Shown: positions 25,985-34,047, numbered from the stretch's first letter. The stretch is DNA of 51,822 bases from Candidatus Heimdallarchaeota archaeon (GCA_019057635.1 DXJL01000149.1:1-51822); one strand, 5' to 3'. A program made the numbers and translations. Notes: a model not told the origin generated them from the sequence alone.

Positions 25985-26400
25985 CTAAGAATAATGATTC
26001 CCAACCATCTTTGGAGCTATTCTTCCTGATTCATAGACGCATGCCTGCTTAGATGCAGGTCTTACCGCCTCTCCACAGGCGTTTAAGGTCTCCGCGGAAC
26101 TCTCGGCGACCTGATTGACTAGGAACGTTTCTTCTTTTAAACTTAGGTAACTCTCTGATCTAAATCAAAGTTGCTTCTTTCCTGTTATTCTCGGATCAAG
26201 AGGTCAATTAGTTTCTCGTTTTGACCAGCATCTCATGAGATCGGTCTACTACTCTGCTCTTTCCATATTTTCCGCTCTCTTCCCCTTTCCTTTGCAATAT
26301 TGCTTCTATTCTCTTCCCTTTTCCCTGGAATATCTGTCCATATTTGTCTCTATTTGTCCACAGAAATATTCACTATTGTCAACCCTAAAATTTTAATACT
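25985..26400 (-). pseudogene. tnpB: Decayed IS1341-type TnpB (RNA-guided nuclease family) remnant
   Basis: Broken pieces of a TnpB protein on the minus strand. Near 26395-26350 one frame reads GLTIVNISVDK followed by a stop, like the RuvC-I region G-I-D-x-G-I-V-N-I-A-V-D. A shifted frame reads GKRIEAILQRKGEE, then KYGKSRVVDRSHEMLVK and a stop near 26200, like the segment between RuvC-I and RuvC-II. Bases 26164-25985 read through AESSAETLNACGEAVRPASK to a TAG stop, like a TnpB C-terminal tail. The RuvC-II (LEDL) and zinc-ribbon parts, over 100 residues, are missing. No TnpA gene is present. The family call rests on pattern matching by eye. Confidence 0.6.
26044..26111 (-). other. Run of hairpins in the tnpB 3' end (possible omega-RNA remnant)
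   Basis: Three short inverted repeats follow one another: CCTGC/GCAGG (26044-26048 and 26055-26059), CGCCT/AGGCG (26066-26070 and 26077-26081) and GGTC/GACC (26087-26090 and 26108-26111, enclosing GC-rich bases). The stretch is far richer in G+C than its surroundings. In TnpB systems the guide (omega) RNA comes from the 3' end of tnpB and the downstream element end, so the place fits. The same bases also encode the conserved C-terminal tail, so the structure may only reflect that. Confidence 0.35.
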
Positions 26401-26421
26401 AATTGATTATTTCCAAGATTC

Positions 26422-27396
26422 GTGAGTCAAGATATTATTGATGCATATCAAAGAATAAAGGATTATGTAAATAAAACACCTGTTATGACATCTCGTACTC
26501 TTAATGAACTCATCTCAGCTCATATTTACGTTAAATGCGAGAATTATCAGCGAATAGGCGCATTTAAAGCTCGTGGAGCTTTTAATGCTATTAAACAACT
26601 CATAGAAGACTCACATCCTGCTGGAGTGATAACTCATTCATCAGGTAATCATGCTCAGGCTGTTGCTTTAGCTGCACGTGAATTAGGAGTGAAAGCATTA
26701 ATAATTATGCCTAAAAACGCCCCTCTTGTTAAAAAAGCGGCTACTAGAGGATATGGTGCGACAATTATTGAATGTGGAAATTCCCCAACAGATCGTGTAG
26801 TAAAAACCAAAGAAGTAGTTGAAAAATATGGGTATCCGCTTGTTCACCCTTACAATGATTACAAGATAATCCATGGGGCAGGTACAGCTGCTTATGAACT
26901 TTTAACCGAAGTAGGGAAACTAGATTATGTATTAGCACCTGTAGGAGGTGGAGGATTACTCAGTGGAACTTCAATATGTGTCAAATCTCTATTTCCAGAT
27001 ACAATTGTTATCGGCGTCGAACCACTAAATGCTAATGATGCATACCTCTCATTTAAGGATGGAACAAAAATATACCCATCTATAAACCCTAAAACTATCG
27101 CTGATGGGTTACGTACTAATTTGGGAGATATCACATTTAAAACTATAAAAGAAAACGTAGATGATATAATTACAGTGTCAGAAAAACAAATTATTTCCGC
27201 TATGAAGTTTCTTTGGGAAAGAATGAAGATAGTAGTTGAACCATCTGGAGCTGTTCCCTTAGCAGGATTATTTCGTCTTGCAAATGAAGAATCGAACTAC
27301 AAAATCAAAAATAAGAAAATTGGTTTGATTATTTCGGGAGGGAATATCGATTTAACTGATTTTTTTAACACATTATCAAGTTTAATTGCAGAATGA
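26422..27396 (+). CDS. Threonine dehydratase / serine racemase-like PLP enzyme
   Basis: Fold-type II PLP enzyme of 324 residues that would deaminate threonine or serine, or racemise serine. The PLP lysine lies in RIGAFKARGAFNA (about 51). SSGNHAQAVALAA is the substrate/PLP loop (about 74-86), VGGGGLLSG is the glycine-rich phosphate loop (about 175-183), and a Ser in ISGGNID near the C terminus binds the PLP nitrogen. There is no C-terminal ACT regulatory domain, so it is the short catabolic or racemase form. It starts at GTG. The tnpB remnant ends about 20 bases upstream, so the element lies in or near its promoter. It is convergent with the adenosyltransferase gene, 2 bases apart. Confidence 0.85.
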   Translation: MSQDIIDAYQRIKDYVNKTPVMTSRTLNELISAHIYVKCENYQRIGAFKARGAFNAIKQLIEDSHPAGVITHSSGNHAQAVALAARELGVKALIIMPKNAPLVKKAATRGYGATIIECGNSPTDRVVKTKEVVEKYGYPLVHPYNDYKIIHGAGTAAYELLTEVGKLDYVLAPVGGGGLLSGTSICVKSLFPDTIVIGVEPLNANDAYLSFKDGTKIYPSINPKTIADGLRTNLGDITFKTIKENVDDIITVSEKQIISAMKFLWERMKIVVEPSGAVPLAGLFRLANEESNYKIKNKKIGLIISGGNIDLTDFFNTLSSLIAE

Positions 27397-27398
27397 TA

Positions 27399-27998
27399 TC
27401 AAGGTGAAGCAGATTTTTGATTAGTTACCCCGTGTCGGGAAATTATCTGATCTCCTTCACCTAATTTGATATTCGCAAAACGACTGAAGACAAAGAGAAG
27501 ATCAGACAAGCGGTTAATATATCTCAAGATCTCAGGATTAACTTCCTCTAATTTCATAAATCGAATAATATTCCTTTCTACACGCCGACAAATGGTTCTA
27601 GACTGGTGTAAAAATACTGCTGATTTTATTCCTCCTGGAATAACAAAATTTTTTATCGGAGGAAGTTGATCGGTCAGTTCATCAGCAATTGTCTCCAATT
27701 CAATTATGTCTTCAGAGGTAGTCCTTTTAATTCCCTTTAATAGATCATTTTTTTCCTCGAAATGGTGAATTGGGGTAGCTAATTCAGCTGCTATCATGAA
27801 TAAGTGCTGCTGGATCTTATGGACAAATTCAGCAAGGAGAGGCTTCGAAAAAACTTTACTTACCCCTAAACTTGTAATTAATTCATCAACTGTCCCATAA
27901 GCTTCTATGCGTGGGTCAATTTTTTCGATCCGCTCTCCTGTTTTCCCTTTATCCCCTTTCCTAGTATAGATACTCCTAGACATGTTCATTATCTTCAT
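27399..27998 (-). CDS. PduO-type ATP:cob(I)alamin adenosyltransferase
   Basis: Transfers the adenosyl group of ATP to cob(I)alamin to make coenzyme B12. The 199-residue protein shows the family motifs: YTRKGDKGKTG (N-terminal ATP loop), DPRIEAYGTVDELITSLG, FVIPGGIKSAVFLHQSRTICRRVERN and PEILRYINRLSDLLFVFSRFAN. The Arg residues of R-x-x-C-R-R-x-E and the Asp of RLSDLLF are the known ATP/cobalamin-site residues. Alternative starts exist at Met4 and Met6 (MSRSIYTRKGD), of which Met6 gives the standard N terminus. A B12-dependent enzyme is expected elsewhere in the genome; none is in this window. Confidence 0.9.
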   Translation of the reverse strand: MKIMNMSRSIYTRKGDKGKTGERIEKIDPRIEAYGTVDELITSLGVSKVFSKPLLAEFVHKIQQHLFMIAAELATPIHHFEEKNDLLKGIKRTTSEDIIELETIADELTDQLPPIKNFVIPGGIKSAVFLHQSRTICRRVERNIIRFMKLEEVNPEILRYINRLSDLLFVFSRFANIKLGEGDQIISRHGVTNQKSASP

Positions 27999-28025
27999 AC
28001 CTTACTAATACTCATTTAATTCTTC

Positions 28026-28910
28026 TTAGCTTAAGAAATTAATGATATGGTTAGCAATTTCTTCGCCTTTTTCTTCTTGGAGAAAATGGCCAGCATCTCT
28101 TATTACAATTTCGGGATTATCTTCGGCAGTTGGAAGTAGTTTTCTGAAAAATTTATCTGCGCCTTTTGTAATAGGATCCTTATCCGAAAACATAACTAAT
28201 GCTGGTTTATTCCATTTTTTTAATTTTTCTCTTGTCTCAAGCATAATAGTTGCCACAGGATTGTCGGGAGAGATTGGAACAAGTAATGGCCAGGCTCGTG
28301 CTCCAACTTTATATTTTTCTTCAGGAAAAGGGGCTTCATACGCTTTTATAATTTCAGGTGCTATGTTTTCCTTATTTGCCAATCCTAGTTCTATAACCAT
28401 CCCAATAGGCAAATCAGGATTGTTTTCCACAAATTCTCGCCATTGCATAAAAGCTTCAGTCGGTTTAGATCGACCTGATGGCAAACCAGTGTTCATAATT
28501 ACTAAATTCTTGATCTTCTCTGGGTTATTCGCTGCAAATGGTAGTCCGATCAATCCACCCCAATCCTGAACAACAAGTGTAATATCATGTAAATTTAATT
28601 CTTCCACGAATTTTGTTAATGTACGATAGTGCATATCATATGTATAATCCTCTAAAGAAGTAAATTTATCTGATCTTCCAAAACCAATGAAGTCAAACGA
28701 AATAACTCGCTTTTTAGCATTTGTAAATGGTTTGACCATCTTACGATAAAGATATGAATAAGTTGGTTCACCATGAAGACATAAAATGACATCACCTGAT
28801 CCTTCATCAATATAATGAACTCTTGCGCCATTTAATGTTACATATTTAGGTTCATATGGAAATTCAGGTAAAGTATCAAAATTCTTTTCTGGTGTACGTA
28901 TTAGATTCAT
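28026..28910 (-). CDS. Haloalkane dehalogenase-like alpha/beta hydrolase (DhlA type)
   Basis: A 294-residue alpha/beta hydrolase. I place the start at Met 28910 (MNLIRTPEKNFDTLPEFPYE), because DhlA-type enzymes begin in just this way; a frame extension to 28967 adds 19 residues. The phrase LHGEPTYSYLYRKM and the nucleophile elbow VVQDWGGLIGL (Asp then Trp) are those of haloalkane dehalogenases; the Trp after the nucleophile helps bind the halide. An acid candidate is MFSDKDPI and the base is His in RDAGHFLQEEKGEEIA. Nucleophile Asp rather than Ser separates it from esterases. Actual activity on haloalkanes is not shown, and epoxide hydrolase-like chemistry is possible. Confidence 0.8.
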   Translation of the reverse strand: MNLIRTPEKNFDTLPEFPYEPKYVTLNGARVHYIDEGSGDVILCLHGEPTYSYLYRKMVKPFTNAKKRVISFDFIGFGRSDKFTSLEDYTYDMHYRTLTKFVEELNLHDITLVVQDWGGLIGLPFAANNPEKIKNLVIMNTGLPSGRSKPTEAFMQWREFVENNPDLPIGMVIELGLANKENIAPEIIKAYEAPFPEEKYKVGARAWPLLVPISPDNPVATIMLETREKLKKWNKPALVMFSDKDPITKGADKFFRKLLPTAEDNPEIVIRDAGHFLQEEKGEEIANHIINFLS

Positions 28911-29037
28911 GATTATCCCATCTAAGATTTCTTTATAATTATTAAGACTTGATTTCCTCATTATCATAAAATTATGGCTTCAAGGTTAGAATTGTAAATA
29001 AACCGTTTTTCCTATCTCTAATTGAAATTAGTGTGTA

Positions 29038-29067
29038 CTTTGTATAAAGTACTTCCTTCATACAAAG
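29038..29067. promoter_or_regulatory. Inverted repeat, likely operator of the winged-helix operon
   Basis: CTTTGTAT and its exact reverse complement ATACAAAG are separated by 14 bases. A second, imperfect palindrome, TACTTTGTATAAAGTA, overlaps the left arm (29035-29050). A TATA-like TATTTAATA follows at 29069-29077, so the repeat lies just upstream of the putative promoter of the operon at 29119. The operon encodes a winged-helix regulator, so autoregulation is likely. Confidence 0.5.
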
Positions 29068-29118
29068 CTATTTAATATGAAAGAACCACAAGTTTAATTA
29101 GCAACCTACATGTCTTAG

Positions 29119-29760
29119 GTGATTGCATTGAATGATGAAATTAATTTAAAGGAACTAGAGCAAAAAACATTTAATGAATTTATGATTGATGGAATTACGG
29201 AACTTTTAGCTGGCTTTGTATTATTATTTTCCCCGATACTTATCTTGAATCCGATTTTTGTTGTTTTCGTTCCCTTTCTCCTTTTTCTTAGTCCACAGGC
29301 TATTGAATATATTAGGCAGCGAACAACTTATCCTCGCATTGGTAGAGTGGAGTTTAAAGATCAAGAAAAGATAGAGAATTATTCTATGAAGACATCTCTT
29401 CGAGATGTGCTCATTCTTCTCCTAGTTGCAGTGATTCTTACTTTTACTTTTATGATGGTATTTGAAGGAACGATTCTTGATATTTCCTTATGGTACTCAT
29501 GGGTACCCTGTATGTTTGGCTTAATCATGTTTGGCCCGAGTTTATTCCTTGTAGAGAAAACAGGTCAAAGATATTACTACGTTTTCGGAATATTTTCCTC
29601 CCTCCTAGGATTAGGAATTTCGACACTTGACTTCCCGAATATTTTTGATGGTATGTATTTGTACTTCTTTACTCTCGGATTATTGGTATCAGCATTAGGC
29701 GTAATTAGGTATATCTGGTTTATCCGAAATTATCCTGTTATTGTTCTTGAGGAGGATTAA
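29119..29760 (+). CDS. Four-to-five-pass membrane protein, unknown
   Basis: A 213-residue protein starting at GTG (29119). After an acidic N terminus come hydrophobic segments near LLAGFVLLFSPILILNP, FVVFVPFLLFLSP, VLILLLVAVILTFTFMMVF, WVPCMFGLIMFGPSLFLV, YVFGIFSSLLGLGIS and LYFFTLGLLVSALGVIRYI. The last residues are acidic (VLEED). No family is recognised. It stops 2 bases before the start of the winged-helix regulator at 29763, so the two are co-transcribed. A membrane protein paired with an HTH_34-type regulator is a recurrent prokaryotic arrangement in which the regulator controls the operon. Confidence 0.65.
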   Translation: MIALNDEINLKELEQKTFNEFMIDGITELLAGFVLLFSPILILNPIFVVFVPFLLFLSPQAIEYIRQRTTYPRIGRVEFKDQEKIENYSMKTSLRDVLILLLVAVILTFTFMMVFEGTILDISLWYSWVPCMFGLIMFGPSLFLVEKTGQRYYYVFGIFSSLLGLGISTLDFPNIFDGMYLYFFTLGLLVSALGVIRYIWFIRNYPVIVLEED

Positions 29761-29762
29761 TT

Positions 29763-30083
29763 TTGGAAGAGCATCAAGGTATTGCAGATGATTTTCCATT
29801 TAATACAGATATTGATAAGGTTATCCATGTGCCCTCACGACTTATTATCTTATCTTATTTATATGTTGTTAAAAACGCCGATTTAATATTCTTCAGGAGA
29901 AAGACACAGCTTTCTTGGGGTAATCTTTCTACCCATGCCTCCAAACTAGAAGCAGCGGGATACATCAAGATAACAAAAAGTTTTCGAGAAAAAAAGCCTA
30001 CTACTATCTTAGAAATTACGCAAAATGGAATATCGGCCTTTGAAAAATATAAAAGCATGATGCAAGGAGTTTTAGGGGATTAA
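29763..30083 (+). CDS. Winged-helix transcriptional regulator (HTH_34 / MarR-ArsR-like)
   Basis: A 106-residue DNA-binding protein starting at TTG. The core reads PSRLIILSYLYVVKNADLIF, then WGNLSTHASKLEAAGYIKI (the recognition helix L-S-x-H-x-x-x-L-E-x-A-G-Y-I) and a wing PTTILEITQNGISAFEKY. This L-S-x-H-x-x-x-L-x-x-x-G-Y pattern is the HTH_34 signature. No metal or ligand residues are obvious. It is translated 2 bases after the membrane protein gene. It probably binds the CTTTGTAT-N14-ATACAAAG repeat at 29038-29067 as a dimer; that link is inference. Confidence 0.75.
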   Translation: MEEHQGIADDFPFNTDIDKVIHVPSRLIILSYLYVVKNADLIFFRRKTQLSWGNLSTHASKLEAAGYIKITKSFREKKPTTILEITQNGISAFEKYKSMMQGVLGD

Positions 30084-30098
30084 AGACTAGGTTTGATC

Positions 30099-30905
30099 TT
30101 AATAAAAACCCTCAATGAACGCTCGAACGTTTTTTCCTAACACAGTATGATTATATCCCCCTTCCAGACAGGCAAATCGTCTGTTTTTTCCATAGTCCTC
30201 ACTGAATGACTTCAATAATGTACCTATTGATCGATAGTCCTTTGTTGTGAGGAGCCCCCCCCAATCATCTTCATGTCGGTCAAATCCTGCGGATACGGCC
30301 AAAAAATCCACTTTCCTATGTTGTGCAAGGAAATCTATTAAATTTGAGAGGAATTCTTCAGATGTATTTCCATCACAGGCATAATAAGTGACAAGAGGAT
30401 CGTTTCTAAATATATTATTTGAGCCATCACCAAAATGAAGGTCAAAATCTACTATCAAAGCATTTTGTATTTGCTTGTGCATGCAATAATATCTAACAGC
30501 AATAGCAATATTATTGAAGTAGCAGAACCCCCAATAACCATCAGGAGACGCATGGTGACCTGGAGGACGAATTACAGCAAACATGGGTTGCTGATTGTAC
30601 GCATTTTCCGCAGCTAATAATGCTCCCCCTACAGCCAATAAAGCACTTTGATAAATTTGGTCGTAGTCATTTTGTACACGAGTTGCGTGGTCTTCTGTAT
30701 GGACGAGTAGGACATCTTCTATTGTAGCAGGAGAAGGAGATATAACTGAAAAATCTGATAATTCATTCATAATCGCCTCCATTCGACCAGGTTCTGCAGC
30801 GGGATCAAAAGTGTATTCCAAATAGTAATCTTCATGAAAAATGACTTGTTTATGTATATCCTTTCTTCTTTTTAGCATTAATTTGGCTGAGTTGGGAGTA
30901 ATCAT
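30099..30905 (-). CDS. HDAC-fold deacetylase / acetylpolyamine amidohydrolase family
   Basis: A 268-residue zinc hydrolase of the arginase/deacetylase fold from an ATG at 30905, which overlaps the upstream methyltransferase stop as ATGA. A start at 30929 (Met, 8 residues longer) is possible but deepens the overlap. Motifs: RPPGHHA (catalytic His pair), DFDLHFGDG (D and H zinc ligands kept; the second His of the usual HHG is Phe), SAGFDRHEDD (third ligand Asp) and LEGGYN. Family members deacetylate lysine, polyamines or acetoin-like substrates. Its translational coupling to a DNA methyltransferase suggests a shared task, but the substrate is unknown. Confidence 0.85.
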   Translation of the reverse strand: MITPNSAKLMLKRRKDIHKQVIFHEDYYLEYTFDPAAEPGRMEAIMNELSDFSVISPSPATIEDVLLVHTEDHATRVQNDYDQIYQSALLAVGGALLAAENAYNQQPMFAVIRPPGHHASPDGYWGFCYFNNIAIAVRYYCMHKQIQNALIVDFDLHFGDGSNNIFRNDPLVTYYACDGNTSEEFLSNLIDFLAQHRKVDFLAVSAGFDRHEDDWGGLLTTKDYRSIGTLLKSFSEDYGKNRRFACLEGGYNHTVLGKNVRAFIEGFY

Positions 30906-33247
30906 AATATTGGTTTTCCTAGACGCCATTCAACCTCAAATTTGATTGATTGTTGAATCTGATCCATAAAGTGTGGAGATAATCCCAAATAATCAACGCA
31001 AAGAAGTTGATCCAATTTCATTTGGATTTTCAGATATTTAGTCTTTTCTCCAATTTTTGGAATGTGTAATTCAATTAATTCTTGGAGACATTCTTTTATT
31101 TGGTGTATGGTAGTGTCTGGCATCTGTCTTGGATCAAGTACAAGTAAATTTTGGCATTCACTTAGCGACAACTTCAATGAGCCTAATCCTAAAGTTCTTG
31201 TTCCTTGAATTTCACGTAACAATACACCTAATGATGAATTCATGAATCCAAGTAAAAATTCAGTCCAAACAGGGCTATCTGGCCAAAATCCTATCCATTG
31301 TTTGTCTACATGTAACTCTTGCGTATTATAAGCAACAAATGAACGCAAATAAGTCATATTTGGAATAAGAATTTCTGGTTGAATTTTTGAGATACAATAC
31401 CAAGTTGATTTGCTTTTATTTAGGAAATATGGTCTGGAGAGAATATCATTTTTGATACTATCTAAATAATGCTGTAAATGAACGTCTTTCTCAATGTTGA
31501 TCTCAGGTGGAATAGACAACAGGTATAACGATTTCTGAGGAGCAATTATACTTAAGCTGATAAAGTCTTTTGGTGATTTAGTCATAGAAACTAAGTGTTT
31601 TTGAGAAAGACTAAATTTTTGTACCATATCTTCAGATAAATAGAAATATCTATTAGCTCCAGTTGTAGAACCTAAAGAAAGTTTCCCTAGGTGGTTCAAT
31701 AGACAGAATTTGTCTTTATTGGCTAAAAGAATATGATGGAGAAAGAAGGGGGCCATGGTAAAATAATCAATTCTCATTATTGGAAATCGGTATGTGTTAT
31801 CTCGAGAAAATAAGAGATGGGAATTTGTAATTCGACTCATTCGATATTCATTATTTTCAAAAGATTCGATATTTATATCCTTTAATTGAGTTGAACGTAA
31901 TTGTTCCACAGAATCAATATATTCAGACAATGGTTCGTCGATCTTTAACAATTCAGACAATTTTTTCTTCCAGACTAACACTGTAGTAGAATTTACTTCA
32001 TCAAAATGTTCAACCTTATGTCCAATAATAATATTCGTTATAATTTCTGCTTTTTTCCATGGCTCTGAAGGAAGCTCAAGAATTAAATCAATGTTAAAGT
32101 ATTTTTCAAGGAGAAGGGAATTTATAGGAGATAGGAATCGTGAAGAATACCAAGATCGTGATAAAACTAATCCTAATACTCCGTTTGGGTTAAGCTTAAA
32201 CATCAACATTATCCAAAAGTAAAAATAAAGATCTGCTTTCGAATCAACTTGCTGATTACTTCCTGAAAAGATTGATTGATATTCTGGAATAGTAACAAGT
32301 TTTGCAATAATTTTCTTCTTATCTATATTATGATGACGAATATAAGGAGGATTACCAAGACACAAATCAAATTTTAGATTGCTTGGCTCTTCTATAAGCA
32401 GAAAATTCTCTTTTTTAATATTTACAATTGATTCTACAAAGTTTTTCATCTCTCCAACAGAAATTGATTCATAAGATACAACTTTTGTTATCCAGTGATG
32501 TAGAAAAACTAATTTTGTTAAAATAACATGAGTAGGATCAATATCAAAACCATATAAATTGGAGAGAAATTTCTGGAAATATTGCTGGTATTCGTAATTG
32601 GAAATCGAATTCTTAATCTTGAAGATTATGGTGCTATAAATTTCTATTATTTCATGCAAAAATAACCCAGTGCCGCAGCTTGGATCAATTATAGACGTAG
32701 ATGACAACTGGTTTACAAAAGTTTTGTAAATATCTTGGTTCTCTTGTGAAATTTTTCCCTGAAAGATAATTCGATGTATTAAAGATTGATCAATTACTAA
32801 AGCATTATTGAGCATCAAGTACTTGTATAGACTGAAGTAACAGATGAACTGAACCTGATTTTGTGGGGTAAAGAATAAACCTGTATTTTTTTTCTTCTGG
32901 GTTCGTGTTAACGTTTCATAGAGATAGGAGAGTCGATAAATATCAATTCCTTCCTTACTTACTCCGTGAATGACCTCCCACCACCAATATGTCTCCTTTA
33001 GGTAATCAATAATAAGAGTATTTTCCTTTACAGCTAAAGAATCGAATATGAATCTCATTCTAGGTAGCGATTTCCCATTAGATAACATATTTATAAAAGA
33101 AGTTTTATCAGGAGTATCATTTAGCTCTGAAATGGGGAAAACATAATAAAATGTAAAGACACATCTGAAAAACGGGAGTAGGTCTGGATATTTAATAGAT
33201 TCTTTTTCCAGACGTTCCAAAAATTCCTGAAGTAATAAGTCCATCAA
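30902..33247 (-). CDS. N6-adenine DNA methyltransferase, Eco57I/PglX-like (MTase D)
   Basis: A 781-residue methyltransferase. Residues 1-125 are helical and end in YRLSYLYETLTRTQKKK, the helix that precedes motif X in the Eco57I/PglX group. Motif X is TGLFFTPQNQVQF, motif I is IDPSCGTGLFL (D188 to G194), the acidic loop is FDIDPTHVILTKL, and motif IV is FDLCLGNPPYIRH (NPPY 299-302). A C-terminal target-recognition part contains LSLGSTTGANRYFYLS and a segment ending GFMNSSLGVLLREIQGTRTLG. No nuclease motif is visible. It overlaps the deacetylase gene by 4 bases and diverges from the radical SAM gene across about 220 bases. It is not a close copy of MTases A-C. Confidence 0.85.
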   Translation of the reverse strand: MMDLLLQEFLERLEKESIKYPDLLPFFRCVFTFYYVFPISELNDTPDKTSFINMLSNGKSLPRMRFIFDSLAVKENTLIIDYLKETYWWWEVIHGVSKEGIDIYRLSYLYETLTRTQKKKNTGLFFTPQNQVQFICYFSLYKYLMLNNALVIDQSLIHRIIFQGKISQENQDIYKTFVNQLSSTSIIDPSCGTGLFLHEIIEIYSTIIFKIKNSISNYEYQQYFQKFLSNLYGFDIDPTHVILTKLVFLHHWITKVVSYESISVGEMKNFVESIVNIKKENFLLIEEPSNLKFDLCLGNPPYIRHHNIDKKKIIAKLVTIPEYQSIFSGSNQQVDSKADLYFYFWIMLMFKLNPNGVLGLVLSRSWYSSRFLSPINSLLLEKYFNIDLILELPSEPWKKAEIITNIIIGHKVEHFDEVNSTTVLVWKKKLSELLKIDEPLSEYIDSVEQLRSTQLKDINIESFENNEYRMSRITNSHLLFSRDNTYRFPIMRIDYFTMAPFFLHHILLANKDKFCLLNHLGKLSLGSTTGANRYFYLSEDMVQKFSLSQKHLVSMTKSPKDFISLSIIAPQKSLYLLSIPPEINIEKDVHLQHYLDSIKNDILSRPYFLNKSKSTWYCISKIQPEILIPNMTYLRSFVAYNTQELHVDKQWIGFWPDSPVWTEFLLGFMNSSLGVLLREIQGTRTLGLGSLKLSLSECQNLLVLDPRQMPDTTIHQIKECLQELIELHIPKIGEKTKYLKIQMKLDQLLCVDYLGLSPHFMDQIQQSIKFEVEWRLGKPIL

Positions 33248-33275
33248 TTTACCCTTTTATAGACTAATAACAACT

Positions 33276-33322
33276 AAATCGATTTTTATCACATACATAA
33301 GATGAGGTGTATTCATCGATTT
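33276..33322. promoter_or_regulatory. Inverted repeat in the divergent MTase D / radical SAM intergenic region
   Basis: AAATCGAT (33276-33283) and ATCGATTT (33315-33322) are exact inverted copies 31 bases apart, within the gap between two divergent genes. They could bind a regulator that acts on both promoters. An 8-base match is possible by chance in a gap of this length, so confidence is low. Confidence 0.25.
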
Positions 33323-33468
33323 AACTACAAGTTTTATTCTCTTCTTTATATACGAATGGTATCAATTTTAATCCTCTCACCCTAAAAAAGAATAAAAATC
33401 TTGATGGATAGTAATTTACTGTAAAGGAACGATTCAATGAAAAGAACTATAGAAGGGTGATACACAAG

Positions 33469-34047
33469 ATGAAAATATCATCTATCATACCCATTTCTGA
33501 AGTTAATGGTCCAGGACCACATTACACGGTATGGGTTCAAAGATGCACGTTAAAATGTCCAGATTGTTTCAATCCCCATACGCATGACCTAACTTCAGGA
33601 ATGGAAAAGAAATTATCACATTTACTCCAAGACATTAAGAATTATTGGTTGAAGAAACAAATAATCGGTGTAACATTGACAGGAGGGGAACCTTTTCAAC
33701 AAATTAATGAGGTTATCCAGCTTACTAAACCCATTAAATCACAAACTAGCTTGGGAATAATTATTTTAACTGGTTACAGCCCTAAAGAGCTAATCCGACT
33801 CCCAAGTATTAAATCAGTTACAGAAAATATTGACCTAATTATTGCAGGACGATATCGTAGAGAATTTAAGATCCAATCAGGTTTGAGGGGCTCCAGTAAC
33901 AAAAATTACCTTTACTATTCAGATTTCTATAAGAAATTCGTTTTAGACGAAATTCCACTGATGGAAGTCATTACAAATGAGGTCGGTGAAATAATTATAT
34001 CTGGAATTGAGCCAGACATTTTACTTGATACAATAAACCCCGAATAA
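33469..34047 (+). CDS. NrdG-like radical SAM / 4Fe-4S protein
   Basis: A 192-residue protein from ATG 33469, chosen because AAGGGTGAT lies a few bases before it (GTG at 33457 would add four residues). The cluster motif is RCTLKCPDC (C-x3-C-x2-C), following GPGPHYTVWVQ, and LTGGEPFQQ is the glycine-rich SAM motif. IILTGYSPKEL and DLIIAGRYRREF are also of the NrdG/pyruvate-formate-lyase activase type. The known role of NrdG is to make a glycyl radical on the class III ribonucleotide reductase, but no such partner is in the window and this subfamily often stands without NrdD. It is divergent from MTase D, so a link is possible but unproven. Confidence 0.8.
   Translation: MKISSIIPISEVNGPGPHYTVWVQRCTLKCPDCFNPHTHDLTSGMEKKLSHLLQDIKNYWLKKQIIGVTLTGGEPFQQINEVIQLTKPIKSQTSLGIIILTGYSPKELIRLPSIKSVTENIDLIIAGRYRREFKIQSGLRGSSNKNYLYYSDFYKKFVLDEIPLMEVITNEVGEIIISGIEPDILLDTINPE

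Noticed and set aside
28042-28569. 175-residue plus-strand frame
   Set aside because: Antisense to the dehalogenase-like gene, which has its full catalytic set.
17225-33247. Restriction endonuclease partner for the methyltransferases
   Set aside because: I looked for PD-(D/E)xK, HNH and GIY-YIG motifs in the four methyltransferases and the gaps and found none.
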